Shown: positions 1-11,988 of the stretch, one piece after another
Numbering within the stretch: position 1 is the stretch's first letter
How the letters are laid out: each line of letters starts with the position of its first letter
Origin: Pempheris klunzingeri
Taxonomy: Eukaryota > Chordata > Actinopteri > Acropomatiformes > Pempheridae
Direction of reading: 5' to 3'
Length of the DNA: 64,000 bases
Assembly (NCBI RefSeq): GCF_042242105.1
Contig: NC_092024.1
Coordinates: 8,215,001-8,279,000, forward strand
Notes under the pieces: generated by a model
The model's input: only the letters and a program-made list of their open reading frames with translations
What the model was told of the DNA's origin: nothing
Databases searched by the model: none
Made by a program: the position numbers and the translations under genes

Positions 1-306
1 GAGCGAGGACACACTGTGGTAGTAGGCAGTGCACTTTGAATGTCTGAGTTAAATGTCTTGCAGACCCCTAAACCATGCACATGCATGCATACTCACACTC
101 ACACTCCACACACACACACACACAGTTTTGTTTCAGAGTCGTGTTGATTGGTTTGCCCGCAAACCAATGACTGTTCACCCATTTTAAAGTCACCATTTCT
201 GTTCATCTTTCTCAGTGTTTTTTTCCATTTCTGAGTTTCCTTGTTGCCTCTGTTCACCTGTTTATTTTGTCCATTCGTAAAAAGAAGCCATTATTTCTCC
301 CCCCAG

Positions 307-402
307 GCGAGAGACGACGATGGCCTCGGTGGGAAATTACCCCAGCACAGCTTTACTCAGGACACGCCCAGGCTTGTCTTCAAGACAAACAGCGATGTGC
401 TT
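307..402 (+). CDS. sobp: sobp internal coding exon
   Basis: A 96-nt exon of 32 codons, preceded by a pyrimidine-rich tract and CCCCAG and followed by GTAAGG. It begins ARDDDG and ends NSDVL, lining up with the human SOBP segment between the two FCS zinc fingers. It opens and closes in phase 0. Confidence 0.9.
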
Positions 403-3400
403 GTAAGGACCATAACCATTTAACACTAGATAGAGTTTAAGCTTGATGGCTGCTGCACAAATATGTTTTGATGTTGTTCTTTGTTAAGAGTGTATAATTT
501 TCAAGTCATTTCTTCCTGACATTTCAGTGGTTCATATTTGGGCATTACTGTAGACATCAACCATCAGGCAGGTCAAAAAAAAAAACCAACAAAAAAAAAT
601 AATAAGAGACAATACCCAAGCAGCATTCATGTTTTACAAACAAACATATAAGTTTGAACTTTTCATACATTTTTTTTCATGCGTAATCATTTGCTTTGCT
701 CATTTTCATTCTACATCATATTCAGTGACTTGTGTTTATGATTTGTAGGAATTATCAGACAAATGTTAACTCACCCAGAATCAAAGTGGGTATGATGCTA
801 TTGCAATGGTAACACATTTGTGGCAAAAGTAAGATGAATTGTGTTTATTACCCTTCATCACAACAAAAAGACAATGAAATATATACCACATATACCAACT
901 AGCATACCAGACATGTGCGGCTAATGTAGATTCAAAGGAACTTATTTTCATAGTTTTAAACATCATCTCTATGGAATTTTGTATGTTAAATAATAACATT
1001 TTAATTTACAAATTAATCGCTGAGATCTCGGATTGTGGCATCGTCAAGAAGTCAGATGGGGCAAGAAACACAAGCAGTCGACCATACAGGTTTCCAACGC
1101 ACCATTGGGTAAGCCAAAATTTTTGGTATGGAAAACAATGTCAAAGTGTAAAATTATAAGCCAAACTGTATGTTTTAATTATACCGTAACAGATTAAATA
1201 ATACATGTGACTGCGTGGTGACGACTCATTAGCATTTATTACAGCTATTTCTGGTGTGCTCAGATTCAGTTTTACCTCTAAACAATGTGGTTTAGACAAT
1301 CTCACAACACTAATTGTCTGACTGCTCGTGTCTCTGCCCATTGGACTTTTAGGGATGTGTTTCCAGATCTTTTCTAAGTTTGATATGACTCAATGTCATA
1401 AATGATAGAAAGGGTGGCCAAACAAAAAAAAGACCCAATTGGTAAAAGAGTAGAATTTCATGTTAAAGCCATATTCAAAATTTTTGAAAACTGCATTTAT
1501 TCATCCTACCTCTTTTTGCTGAGAGTTAGATGAGAAGATAAACGCATATCTGCATATCTGTATGCCAGATATGAAGCTACAGCAAGCAGCTGTTTAGCTT
1601 AGCTTAGCACAAAGACTGAAAATGGGGGAAACAGCTAGCCCGGCTCTGCAGGCTGAGCTTTTTATTTAGCGTACAGGTATGAGAGTGGTATTGATTTTCT
1701 CCTCTAACACTCAGCAAAAAAAGGAATTACAATATCTCCAAAAATGTCAAACATTTGCTTTAAAAGCAAACATGTAGCCGACAGCCACATGCCAGCAGAG
1801 ATATTTGGTCTGAGAGAGGTCCAGCCTGCTGCAGGGACATTCAAACACAATCCAGCAGGTCAGTGTCATCATTCTTACACCTGGAGGTGTTTTACTCTCG
1901 GTATGCGTGTGAGTGTGAGCTGTGAAATATAGTGCAATTGAGGCTCACCTGGCCAAGTGAGAATGGCTTTTGTATGTCACATCTATAATGACTGATGGTG
2001 ATGGCTGGCTGCGGTGATGGGGAAGAGCTGCCTTACAGGGAAGGTAGTTTAAGTCTTCTTTGGCTTTTATCTACACTTTAAACTTTTCACACTCCATTCG
2101 GGGTTTTATGAGGAAGTTAGGTACACGGTGTGGAGACAAACATCCAGTAAAAAACCCTGGGAGAGGACATGAACTGAACCAAATATGTTTCCCCCTTTGT
2201 AAGCCAGGTAATTATAACCATCATGACAGATATTTAAATAATTGAGGCCACTGTAAACTGATATTTTGGCTAATCATAGTAACAAGACCACATGTTGCAG
2301 ATGGTCTGTTAAGCGCTGCCAAAGTTTAATTTTCTTGTGTAAACTTAAGTGGAGGCTTTATTCTGTTTTCTTTTTCCAATGGTCCAGGTGCTTTAAGACG
2401 ACAGTCTCCAGCTACATAATCTAGTTTTTGGACTGAATCCACAACACAACAAGTGCAGTGTCTCCGTTTGAATTCTTCCCCACATTGATGAGCTTGAATT
2501 GAGAGAGCGGATACTTTGATTGTTTGGAGTAAGAGATGACTTAACCAAAAACCAAGCGACTGGCTCGCCTCAAGCACCTGGTTCATTTTCATGGGTTTAA
2601 TCCTTGTGTTTTACACTATGTGATTATACCAGCAATCTGAGAAGTGTCAAAAGAATCACGTATCGACACTAAGAGGAGGGATATCCAAGCCTGTGCCTTC
2701 GTGCACTTTTACTGCTTAAACCTCTTCATTCTTAGAAACCTCTTCATCCTACATATAAAACCACTTCAGGTACTACAGCCTCTTATGAAACCTCACAATC
2801 TGTGCACCTTCTGAAACCCTCCAGCCTCTTAACCCTCCGCAACCTCCTCCTCTTCTTCCTCTTCATTATCTAAATCCTCCACATCCTCTGCAATCTCTTT
2901 AACATCTGCAACCTCTTCTTCTTTTTCGCCGCCTGAAACTTTTCCCATCCTCCTCAGCAACCTGTTGGTCCACAACGCGCTTCTTCATGTCTTTTACTGC
3001 AGCAGTTTATTACTCTTCATCCAGTCCCTTAATCCCTGATCACCATCTAAAGAAACACCTCAGCTAACTTCAGTTTAAGCTAATTATACATGAAAACTAG
3101 CTGTTGCCTGAACTTGGGATTCTTAAATTTCGTTGGCCTCGTCACAGGGTCAGAGGGTGAGCGGAGGAAGACAACGATGACTGCCGAGGTGAATGTTTAG
3201 AGGCACAATAATTGGTGTAATGCAAACGGTTAAACTACACCACCAATGCCGGTTCGTTGGCCAAGATGGAAATAAATGACCATAATTACATCCGCAACTG
3301 CAAACATCTGTGTACAGAGTGGGGAGAGAATGAGCGCGAGGGAGAGAGAGAGAGAGAGAGAGAGAAAGCACAACTCCATTAGCGTAATGCGCAGTGAAAT

Positions 3401-6400
3401 TTCACTCACAGTGCAGAAAGTCGTTAAGTGCTCTCCATCTGTCTTTCTGAGTCGAGGAAAATTTCAGCACATTTATTATTTAGAATATCCTGGGCCTACC
3501 ATTATCAAGCTCAACTTGCGAGAGCACCTTTTTGACTTTTACTCAGTCATGGCTCATTGAATTAGCCAAGACTAAATGGGCAGTTAAAACGTGCAGAATT
3601 CAAGGGACTGACATCTGAGCACCACCAGCATACTGTTTAAAAACAGCAGTTGCTCTGCGGTCCAGTCTGTGTTCTGTTTGTGCTGTGATTCTTTATGTTC
3701 TCCAGCTGCTTGGTCCGAGCTCAGAAGTTCCTCCTGAAATGCATTTGGGCACACTCCTCAGGGACACTGCATAATGACTTTTACAAATGCAGAGCTGTGA
3801 TACATCTTTTAATAATTGTGTCCCTCTGAAAGACGCTTTCTGCTTGATTCAGTCCACTCTGTTTACCGGACAACCTGATGTAAAACACATAAACCATGCG
3901 AAGAAACTGATGTTTTACACATTTAGCAGCTGCAGGACAGCATGCTATGTATTCTTTTGAAATTCTGGCTACTGCTACAGTACATCTGCCCAAATAGCCC
4001 ATGTAAGTCCACTGTCTTTCAGTTGCTGCCAGACAGGATCCTGCCAAATAAACTAGTGTTGCTATGCAGTGTGCAAAAGGAGTTTATCCACCTTCCGGTT
4101 ACATCCCTCAACTTATTAACATTCAGCTGGGGGGCTTAAGGGTCTGTGTGATGGATGGATGTCGTTGAGGGGTCTGACAACTGATTAATGCCTTAATTAT
4201 CTCCAGCGAGGACCTGCCACTCCTCCCAGAGCTGACAGAGTGAGCTGTGTGTGGCCTGACGAGTAACGCCGTGTTCAGGGCTCGCCCACTGCTATCTGCT
4301 CTACCAGGGTCACATTCATTTTCTTCCCAAAGAAAAATTTGCAGGTTTTGTGCTGAAAAGGTGTATAATGGTGATGAAACACTACAGCAGGGTGTTTTGG
4401 GATCTTTGCCACTGCAGTGAGCAAGAAAGACAACTTTTCAATTTAGCTTCCTTGTGTTTGGATCCAAGGCTGGTTTGCTCTCTGCATACAGAAGTGATCC
4501 TGCCTGAAAGCACAACAATATGTTGAGAAGTTTAGTTTAGTTTAGTTTGAAGTGGCAAAATCATTTTATTTGCTCTTTACAAATGAAATTATTGGCTGTG
4601 CCGACACTTTCCAAATCCCAATGTGACTAACAAATTGAACTGAAGGCGATAACATAATTCAGATCCTCTATTACATCAAGAACAATAATTGATTTGGAGT
4701 GGTTTAAAGAAAACTTGTTACTACAGAATTTCATTAGATAGACTTTGTAAGTGCCAAGTAGACATAAGCTGCTGTCTCTAACCATCAAAAAATCCAAACA
4801 AGAACAATGACAATTAGTTGCTATATGACTGGATTGTGGTGATTGGGAATTTGTGTATTTGCAGAACACACAAGTTAGGTTTGACAGTTTTATTGCAATT
4901 TTTGGGGAGAAAATGTTTGGCATTGTTGTATTGCATTGTATTATATATTAAGTGTTCATGCTATCTTGGCCAGACTTGACAGTCACATGTTGGGCGGGCA
5001 CAAAATTACTAGAACTTTACCATGTAATGCACCTCTCTGACACAGTCCATGCACATGTATGTCGATCTGTAGCTGTAGAGACTACCGTAAAGGATAAATA
5101 GATTTGCCACTGTAATATTGTTTAACACGGGTCCAAAATGCTTGGAAAACAATGTTATTTTCAACTCAATATAGCATATTAGTCATTATCAGTTTTAAGT
5201 AGTGTGTTACTTTCTGTTGCAACATGCAGAAATGGCAATACTTGTGCACTGTCCCAAAAGAGGTGACACAGATCTTTTTATAAAAATTGTGATGGAAGCT
5301 CTCGCTAATAATCAGCACTGCAGTGGTCACCAAAATAGTCATATCATCTGTGTTCAGCTAGTTATCCACAGGAATAAGAAAATGACAAGCATCATGGTAA
5401 AAACCTTGTCAGTTTTTTTGCTACACTTGCTCTTTTTGTTACACTTCCTTAATGACAAAATTGTTGCTATTGCAACAATCATCTGATGGCTGAGGAGATT
5501 TAAATTAAATCATTTCAGTCAAAATGCTTTCTCAGATCATTGTTGATGTGGGGTGTGGTCTGAAATGCGAAACACAATCAATCAATTCCTTAAGTTAAAC
5601 ATTATGCAGTATCTTTCGAGAGTTTAAACTGATGTAATTATAGTGAATGTCTCCTAGTTGGTACACACTAAAATGCCAAGTGTAGAGAATGAGAGTGTCT
5701 TTATTATCAACAGAAGGTGTAAATGGTCATTCCTTGTAAGACAGAGAAGTTAAAGACAAAGTCACTTCAATAGCACTTAGCAGCAAAATGCCATCAGGTG
5801 TAAGTTAACCTCTCAGGGGGAAAACACATCAATTTGGACACATGCACAAACACCCACACCTACTGTACATGAACCAAATACAGTCATGTGTTTTTCTTTA
5901 AATTTCAAAGCAAAGTGTTTGCTTTTTACAGATCTGTACATTTATTAAGAAACAGCATCAATCATCTTAAAATGATTTTTTTTTTTTAAATGTGTCTGTC
6001 TCCAGATGGTTTGGAGGCTGAGCTTCTGTTTACCAGGGTACTTCAGAGGAAATTGTGTTGTATTGCATCAAAAACAAATTAGAACTCTTTTGTATGCAGG
6101 GTGACAGGTGCTGATGCAGAGTGTGTACTGTGTGTTTTTGTTGCAGGTGTGTGACTGGTGCAAACATATTCGCCACACTAAGGAGTATCTAGACTTTGGT
6201 GCTGGTGAGCGGAGGCTGCAATTCTGCAGTGCCAAATGCCTGAACCAATATAAGATGGACATTTTCTACAAGGAGACCCAGGCTGCACTGCCTGGAGCAC
6301 TGTGTAATCCAGGAGGAGGTGGGGATGGTAAGCTGGAATGCAGTGGAGGGGTACAGCTGCTCACTCCCGAATCTTGGGGAACCCCGTTAACGGACCTTCG

Positions 6401-8189
6401 GCGTAAAGCTCCCTCACCTGGGGGGCCTTCCATAGCCTCTGCTTTGGCCCCTTCCACTTCTTCTGCCACCTCACCCTCAGACACTGCTGCCGTCTGCTCT
6501 CCTTCCTCGTCCTCCTCAGCCAAGATCCCCACACCCAGACCCCATGAGAGCCCCACACTTCCCCATCCGCCTGTTCCCACTTTGCACCCACCTGTCGGAG
6601 TCCCCCCTGGTAGCCCTCCCATGGTGATGACACCTCGGGGACCCATGCCCCTGCCTCTGTTCATGGAGCATCAAATGATGCAGCAGATCCGTCCACCATT
6701 TCTTCGTCCCTCTGCCCACCCGGGAGGTCCGAATAGCCCCTTGTCAAATCCTATCATCCCTGGTATTGGCCCACCACCTCCGCCAAGGACCATTGCATCA
6801 AGCCCCATGCACAGACCCCTGCTGTCTCCACACGTTCACCCCTCATCCAATCCAAACCCTGGCATGATGCCCCCCCACCCTGGTATCCCCATGCCAGGCC
6901 TGCCACCTTTCCCCCCTATCAACATGATGCCTAATGGACGAATTCCTCTGCCCCCAATGATGAACTTTGGCATGCCATCTTTGGCCCCATTGGTACCCCC
7001 TCCAACTCTGTTGGTCCCTTACCCTGTCATTGTACCCCTTCCTGTCCCAATCCCTATTCCAATCCCAATTCCCTTCAGCCCCAAAACTTCCAGGGACCAG
7101 CCAGAGAGCAGTGGTTTTGTCCAAGGTGCTCCAGAGTCCTCAGAAGCTACAGCTTCTGGGCCCCAATCTCCAGGTTCCTCTGGAGGTGACAGAGGGGAGC
7201 ATAAAGTAGAGCCAGCTATTGCAGTGCATCTCTCTTCTGTCCACTCAGAAAGAAGCAGAACAGCATTGGTAGACTTGACTGTGAAGACAGAGGACAATTC
7301 AGGCAACCTGTGTCTAACCAGTGCCCCTAGAACAATGGACGGGGTGATTGATCTAACTGTGGGGCAGAGGTCATGCCAACAGGTAATTCAGAGGATGCTG
7401 CCTGGGGTCCAGGTCAAAGTAGAGGCAGAAGCTGAATCACGATCTCCACCAGCCGCTGGGCTAGGGAGGGAAGGGAAGGGCAGTCATGATGGGGGCGAAG
7501 GGGCCCTCTCACAGGGCCTTCCTAGTGCTACGGACCTGGAAGGGGCCACACACCTAAACACACTGGAATCATCAGGCCCACCCTCCAGCAACAGCAGCCC
7601 CTCTTGTAATGCTGACCCTCCAGTGAACCAGCTTAATCCACGTATCTCCAATCTTACCCCACCACCCTTACCTAGCACAACACGGACCCAGCCCCAACCC
7701 TCGACCCAGCTCCAAACAAGCCCTGCTGCCCCATGTAACGTCATAGTTAACGGTACAGGATGGCATTCGCTTCTCACACCTGCCTTTGAGTCTTGCCCTG
7801 ACCGAAGAGGAGACAGCGTTGCAGGAGAAGGAGAGACAGAGGACCAGCCAGCTAATGGTGAGCTGGAACGTGAGGCACTGAAAGAGAACAATTGCTCGGT
7901 TGGAGATTGGGAGCCGGGCAAGCGGGGCCCAGTGCAAGACGAGATGGTGGACACAGTGGAGGGTAAGCCAGATCCTGACGCCAACTTGGAAGAGGGTGAG
8001 CACGCTTATGCCCTGCCGCTGTTGTCTACCGGCGGCTGTGTGGTCATCCAGCCTGTGCCAAAGCCCGGCGCTGACAAGACGGCCATCCTGTCCTGCTCCA
8101 TCAGTGCCCCTTTATCAACAGCAGGGAGCCCTGAGCTGGAGCCGCCACTAAAGAGGAGGTGTCTGCGAATTCGCAATCAAAACAAATGA
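307..8189 (+). CDS. sobp: Sine oculis-binding protein homologue (SOBP), 3' part of gene: two coding exons joined 307..402, 6147..8189
   Basis: SOBP is a nuclear zinc-finger cofactor of SIX homeodomain proteins, needed for cochlear and brain development in mammals. The spliced fragment has 712 residues (32 + 680); the N-terminal exons, including the first FCS-type zinc finger, lie upstream of the window. The visible second zinc finger starts at the exon 2 boundary, with CDWC and then FCSAKC followed by NQYKMDIFYKET. A long proline-rich middle follows, including VPLPVPIPIPIPIP. Two SUMO-interacting-type motifs (VDLT, VIDLT) and the terminal LKRRCLRIRNQNK match vertebrate SOBP. The splice phase is 0 and the join reads ...NSDVL-VCDWCKH, the same junction as in human SOBP. 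Teleosts may carry two copies; I cannot say whether this is the a or b paralogue. Confidence 0.95.
1470..1760. repeat. Dispersed fish repeat, inverted pair (copy A)
   Basis: The words GCTGAGAGTTAGATGAGAAG (1519-1538) and GTTTAGCTTAGCTTAGCACA (about 1592-1611) recur in variant form near 13170 and 22410-22500. The right end, 1681-1721, is the reverse complement of the left end (TCCTCTAACACTCAGC against GCTGAGAGTTAGATGA). This copy is therefore a head-to-head or hairpin arrangement. The word set matches a repeat I recognise from percomorph genomes; its class is uncertain. Confidence 0.6.
3342..3365. repeat. (GA)n microsatellite
   Basis: Uninterrupted GA dinucleotide run of about 24 bp inside the sobp intron. 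Confidence 0.9.
6147..8189 (+). CDS. sobp: sobp terminal coding exon
   Basis: A large exon of 680 codons plus TGA at 8187-8189. It begins directly with the second FCS zinc finger (VCDWCKH), followed by serine/proline-rich and proline/methionine-rich low-complexity sequence. VDLT is at 7269-7280, VKTE at 7281-7292, VIDLTV at 7344-7361 and VKVE at 7413-7424. The C-terminus KRRCLRIRNQNK is identical to mammalian SOBP and looks like a nuclear localisation signal. An upstream in-frame ATG at 6108 lies in the intron and is not the start. Confidence 0.95.
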   Translation: MCDWCKHIRHTKEYLDFGAGERRLQFCSAKCLNQYKMDIFYKETQAALPGALCNPGGGGDGKLECSGGVQLLTPESWGTPLTDLRRKAPSPGGPSIASALAPSTSSATSPSDTAAVCSPSSSSSAKIPTPRPHESPTLPHPPVPTLHPPVGVPPGSPPMVMTPRGPMPLPLFMEHQMMQQIRPPFLRPSAHPGGPNSPLSNPIIPGIGPPPPPRTIASSPMHRPLLSPHVHPSSNPNPGMMPPHPGIPMPGLPPFPPINMMPNGRIPLPPMMNFGMPSLAPLVPPPTLLVPYPVIVPLPVPIPIPIPIPFSPKTSRDQPESSGFVQGAPESSEATASGPQSPGSSGGDRGEHKVEPAIAVHLSSVHSERSRTALVDLTVKTEDNSGNLCLTSAPRTMDGVIDLTVGQRSCQQVIQRMLPGVQVKVEAEAESRSPPAAGLGREGKGSHDGGEGALSQGLPSATDLEGATHLNTLESSGPPSSNSSPSCNADPPVNQLNPRISNLTPPPLPSTTRTQPQPSTQLQTSPAAPCNVIVNGTGWHSLLTPAFESCPDRRGDSVAGEGETEDQPANGELEREALKENNCSVGDWEPGKRGPVQDEMVDTVEGKPDPDANLEEGEHAYALPLLSTGGCVVIQPVPKPGADKTAILSCSISAPLSTAGSPELEPPLKRRCLRIRNQNK

Positions 8190-8190
8190 G

Positions 8191-9790
8191 GTGGGTTCAC
8201 CCTAGTGTGCTCCCACAAACCCTTCACACTCTGTATTTAAGTATAAATTTACACAGATTTATTCAGTGACATTTTGTAATTCACTGTAGGGTACCCATCA
8301 AGTAATCGGTTTTGATATTTCGAAGGCATCTCACTCCCCAGCATGCATCTTGAGCTATTCTATTATAATCTCTTTTACTTTTAAAATGCTCTCTAAAAAG
8401 TTCTTCATTTGTCACCTTGTCTAGGAAAACTCTGGCAACAGGTTATTCTCTGTGTTGTCCAGTGGAGCATGATCATTTTGAAATCGCAAACTGCTTGAAA
8501 TCATTCGAACCAATGGGAGAAGCAGCTTGCCATTGTGTAGACGGTATAAACAAGCATCACCTGAAAGAATGTTAGAGTGCATGTCCCCAATCCTTAATTC
8601 CACTGTGACAGACACTGTGCAGGTGATGTATTTGAATGTCACCTGGAGGGGCACTCGCAGGGACTGACTTCTAAAAGGGTTAGTGAAGGGAGGAGGGAAG
8701 ATGATATGAAGCCCATTCTTGAAAAGATGAGGAAAAGCAGGTTAATACGTCAAAGTATGGCAGGGGATATGCCACGATTCCCTCACGGGTATTACCCTGA
8801 TCACTTTGACACCACGGTTAAAACCCTTTAATTACATTACGATAACATTTTGTGACTCAATATGATTCAAATATATTATGAGAAATGGTAACATACTAGA
8901 AATGAGTGGCATTTCTTTGTTACTTTCAAGTTTATGTACATTTCTTGCTGGAGCATGTGTTTAACCAACACGTACATTTTCTAAACGTAACATTTAATTC
9001 TGCTCGAGACGTCACATTGCTTCCATTTACAGACAGAACACTTGTTGCTTCACTTTGACTGGCAGATTACCTCAATGAGCTTCAGAATGGAAAGGGGAAG
9101 TCTTTCATGTCAAAGGATTCAGTCAGCACATTAATACCAAATTTAATGATGCACTCCTCGAGTTGCTAATTAAATGAAATTGAATTCAAGAGCAATAGAA
9201 GGCCAATTCAAGTTGTGGTAACATGAGGCGAGTGCTCTGAATTAGAGTAATTAATAATGACAAATGACAAAAATCAAACTCCATGCACCGTTAGTGTTGC
9301 TAAAAGCAAACCAGCATCTGAAATGAATCATATAAGGAATGGATAAAATGTACCATAACCTTCAAATACCTAAAGATACATAATTTTCTGATTATTGATA
9401 AGGTAGATTGCACAGTGTGTTTGCTGTGTCTCGTTTTATCTGCAATATCACAAGGCATTAATTATGAAATATCTAAAACATTATGTAAAATTTATGCTAC
9501 CAGAGAAGCACAAGCTGAATATTTCATTCTTTATTTGCCCAAAAGTGTCCTCAAGCTGATACAGATTGCTTGTACCAATGAGTTGAAACCCCAATTTAGG
9601 AAGCCCTTTTGAAAATCTGCATTTTCATTAATTTGATGATTTCTTGTATGACCCCTATTGCTTTGAACGGAACACCCTCTATTTTCCTACTTGACTGCTT
9701 GAATTCATGCACTGACTTGAAAAAAACAGCTTTGGTGGGGTGGGGGGGTGCAGTGCCTCAGTCTAATTCTCCTCCCACTCTGTTTCACAG
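8191..9790 (+). other. sobp: Probable sobp 3'UTR intron
   Basis: The stop codon is followed by one G and then GTGGGT (donor at 8191). A strong acceptor, CTGTTTCACAG, ends at 9790. Placing an intron just after the stop fits SOBP gene structure as I remember it. The AT-rich stretch 9060-9290, with several TAATTA-type words, may be a conserved non-coding element. Confidence 0.5.
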
Positions 9791-11947
9791 ATGGACGCTC
9801 TAAGGACCACAGTGCCATCAATGACACTCACTTGTCCACCTCCAAATCCCACCCCTCCCAAGTACACCACAGCGCACGTGTGCACAAACACACACACGGA
9901 CGCACACACACGCATACATATACGCAAACATGTTTCTCGTCCTCACTCATCGTCCAGTCTACCAGCACCACAAATCGCCTTCGACGACTGATGAGAGTCC
10001 AACCAAACATGTTGATGTGTATCATATTAGAGCAAAAAGGACTCTTTTAGTCTGTGTGAACAGACACTCTGATGGACTGAACGTCTACGTGGCCAGCCGC
10101 ATCGCTTGACTTTTGAACTGCAGACATTATATCCCTGCAACAGGAGGACTTTACCCCACTGCTTCTCTCCTCATTTAGAGACGGTCAGCCCACACTGGTT
10201 CTCATACCCTGTCCACCCTCAACCTGTCAAAGCAAGTGCTCTCTGTATTGACTGTTGCTATGGAACTCACCATAGTGTCCGATATTAAAAGCTGCTGCTG
10301 GTACATTAGTAAAGGAGCCCCAAAGAGAGATCTCCATCTCTCAGTGAAATGCTCCTATTTCGGTCCAACTTGGTGCCACACCAAAGGTGCAAAACCTCTG
10401 CCCCAGTAAGAGTTCTTTTTTCTCAAACAACTTGTCATTAAGGGAAAGACCGATCTCACAAAATTTGTATTGTAGAGCCACAGAGCTGGCGAAAAAAAAA
10501 ACCTGCAGAAATCCTCATGGCCTTTGCTTGTCCACAACCAGCAAAAATGTATACATGCCAACCTGATGCAAAGTGTTTGAAGGACAAAACAGAAAATAGT
10601 CCCCGGACATAAAATCATGGTGTCTGGGTGGAATCATGCATTCTCTGCCATTATGCTGTGGCAACTATTTGTTTGTTCTAAAACTTCACTGAATACAAAT
10701 AAATGAGGCAGGATGATCATTCCTTCTTATTGACAGTTTCACACGTTTGGGAGCACCGCGTGTGTGCTTAAACAGTACTTTAACAGTAACAGGGGCCCCT
10801 ACTGTTTAGGAACATTTCAAGGCTTACTGCACCTCCAAAAGAACTGGTCTGGCATGGCAATGTAGTAACTCTGCCAACCTGCAAAGGGTACTTGCTACCG
10901 CAGGCTAGGTCTTAATCTTTTCTATAATACATTACCAGTGATGTTCCTGTAATGGGTTAGTTTGAGACTGACTGCACTGAATTTAGAGGGCAGAGGAATG
11001 CCAGCTCTTTCATAAATAATTCTTTTGGGACCTGGAGGGAAACTGCTGAAGTAACACCACATAAATATTTCTACAATAAACACGCTGAAGACAAATTCAT
11101 TTTGGAAATAATTTGAGAAATATTTAAAACATTGCTTCTCGCTTGTCCAGGAATCCTGCCAAGTTGCTTAATTTTTTTTTTTTGCCAATTATTACTTGCA
11201 GCCAAATTTAAAGCCGGTGCTGTCCTTGATTCAGTGTCATTCTCTATGTACACCTTTTTGGGGCAGTTTAAGAAAATGCAACTCAACTGTCACCCATCCA
11301 GTTTGATCTGATCCAGTTACAGCTTAAGCCTGTGAGCTGGGACTGCGTCAAACAAAATCAAACAAAGCCAGCATTTAGTTTACACTCCTATGGAGGAGGT
11401 ACATTGTACCAGTGCGAGACAAGGTATTATCATATGCCAAAGGCCTCTGGTGTGTTGAAACAAAACATGTCACCTAGTTTTCAGTGGAAATGGGATTTCA
11501 AACTGAAGATCAGACCAGATAATTTATAGTTGCCAAAATAACAAGCACTTATTTAAAAAAAAAAAAAAAAGGTAGATACAGTAGAACTTAAGTGGATGTC
11601 AAAAGCAGTATTACCCTGTTGTCTGTTTATGGTTTACTCGATCCATAAAGGCTTATGATATGTCACACTGCGAGTACGGTGAAATACAAATCTGGAGTAA
11701 AAAGATAATGCAGGACTTGAGTGATCCTTAATCATGAGTTACATTAGCTGTTTGCGCTGCTTTGCAGGCCCATCCTTTCTCACTGTTCTTCCTGTAGCCT
11801 CTGTCTTCTTTCACTCTGTCAGGGTGAGACATTGTGTGATTCATTCTGTGTCCAAATGAGGCCCAACATTTAATCATACACATATTTACACATCACAAGC
11901 ATACCTACAGTACTCATACTCATGCCACACACACACACGCACGCGCA

Positions 11948-11953
<6 letters not shown>

Positions 11954-11985
<32 letters not shown>
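11954..11985. repeat. (TG)n microsatellite
   Basis: About 16 TG units, preceded by a CA/CG alternating run (11926-11947), so the block is purine-pyrimidine alternating throughout. Confidence 0.9.

Positions 11986-11988
<3 letters not shown>

Larger units (their letters stand above)
403..6146 (+). other. sobp: sobp intron (5.7 kb)
   Basis: Bounded by GTAAGG at 403 and TTGCAG at 6141-6146. No coding exon is supported inside. It holds an inverted pair of a dispersed fish repeat (1470-1760), a GA microsatellite (3342-3365), a pyrimidine-rich stretch with many CCTC/CTTC words (about 2700-2960) and a short TTTAG array (4531-4549). Confidence 0.85.

Noticed and set aside
6266..7984. Several minus-strand ORFs up to 166 residues opposite sobp
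   Set aside because: Shadows of the GC- and proline-rich sobp coding exon.
9296..9310. GTTGCTAAAAGCAAAC as a further X-box
   Set aside because: The right half does not fit RRNRAC at any allowed spacing.
9791..9991. ORF starting MDALRTTVPSM just after the sobp 3'UTR acceptor
   Set aside because: sobp already ends in its conserved C-terminus; the ORF runs into a CA repeat.
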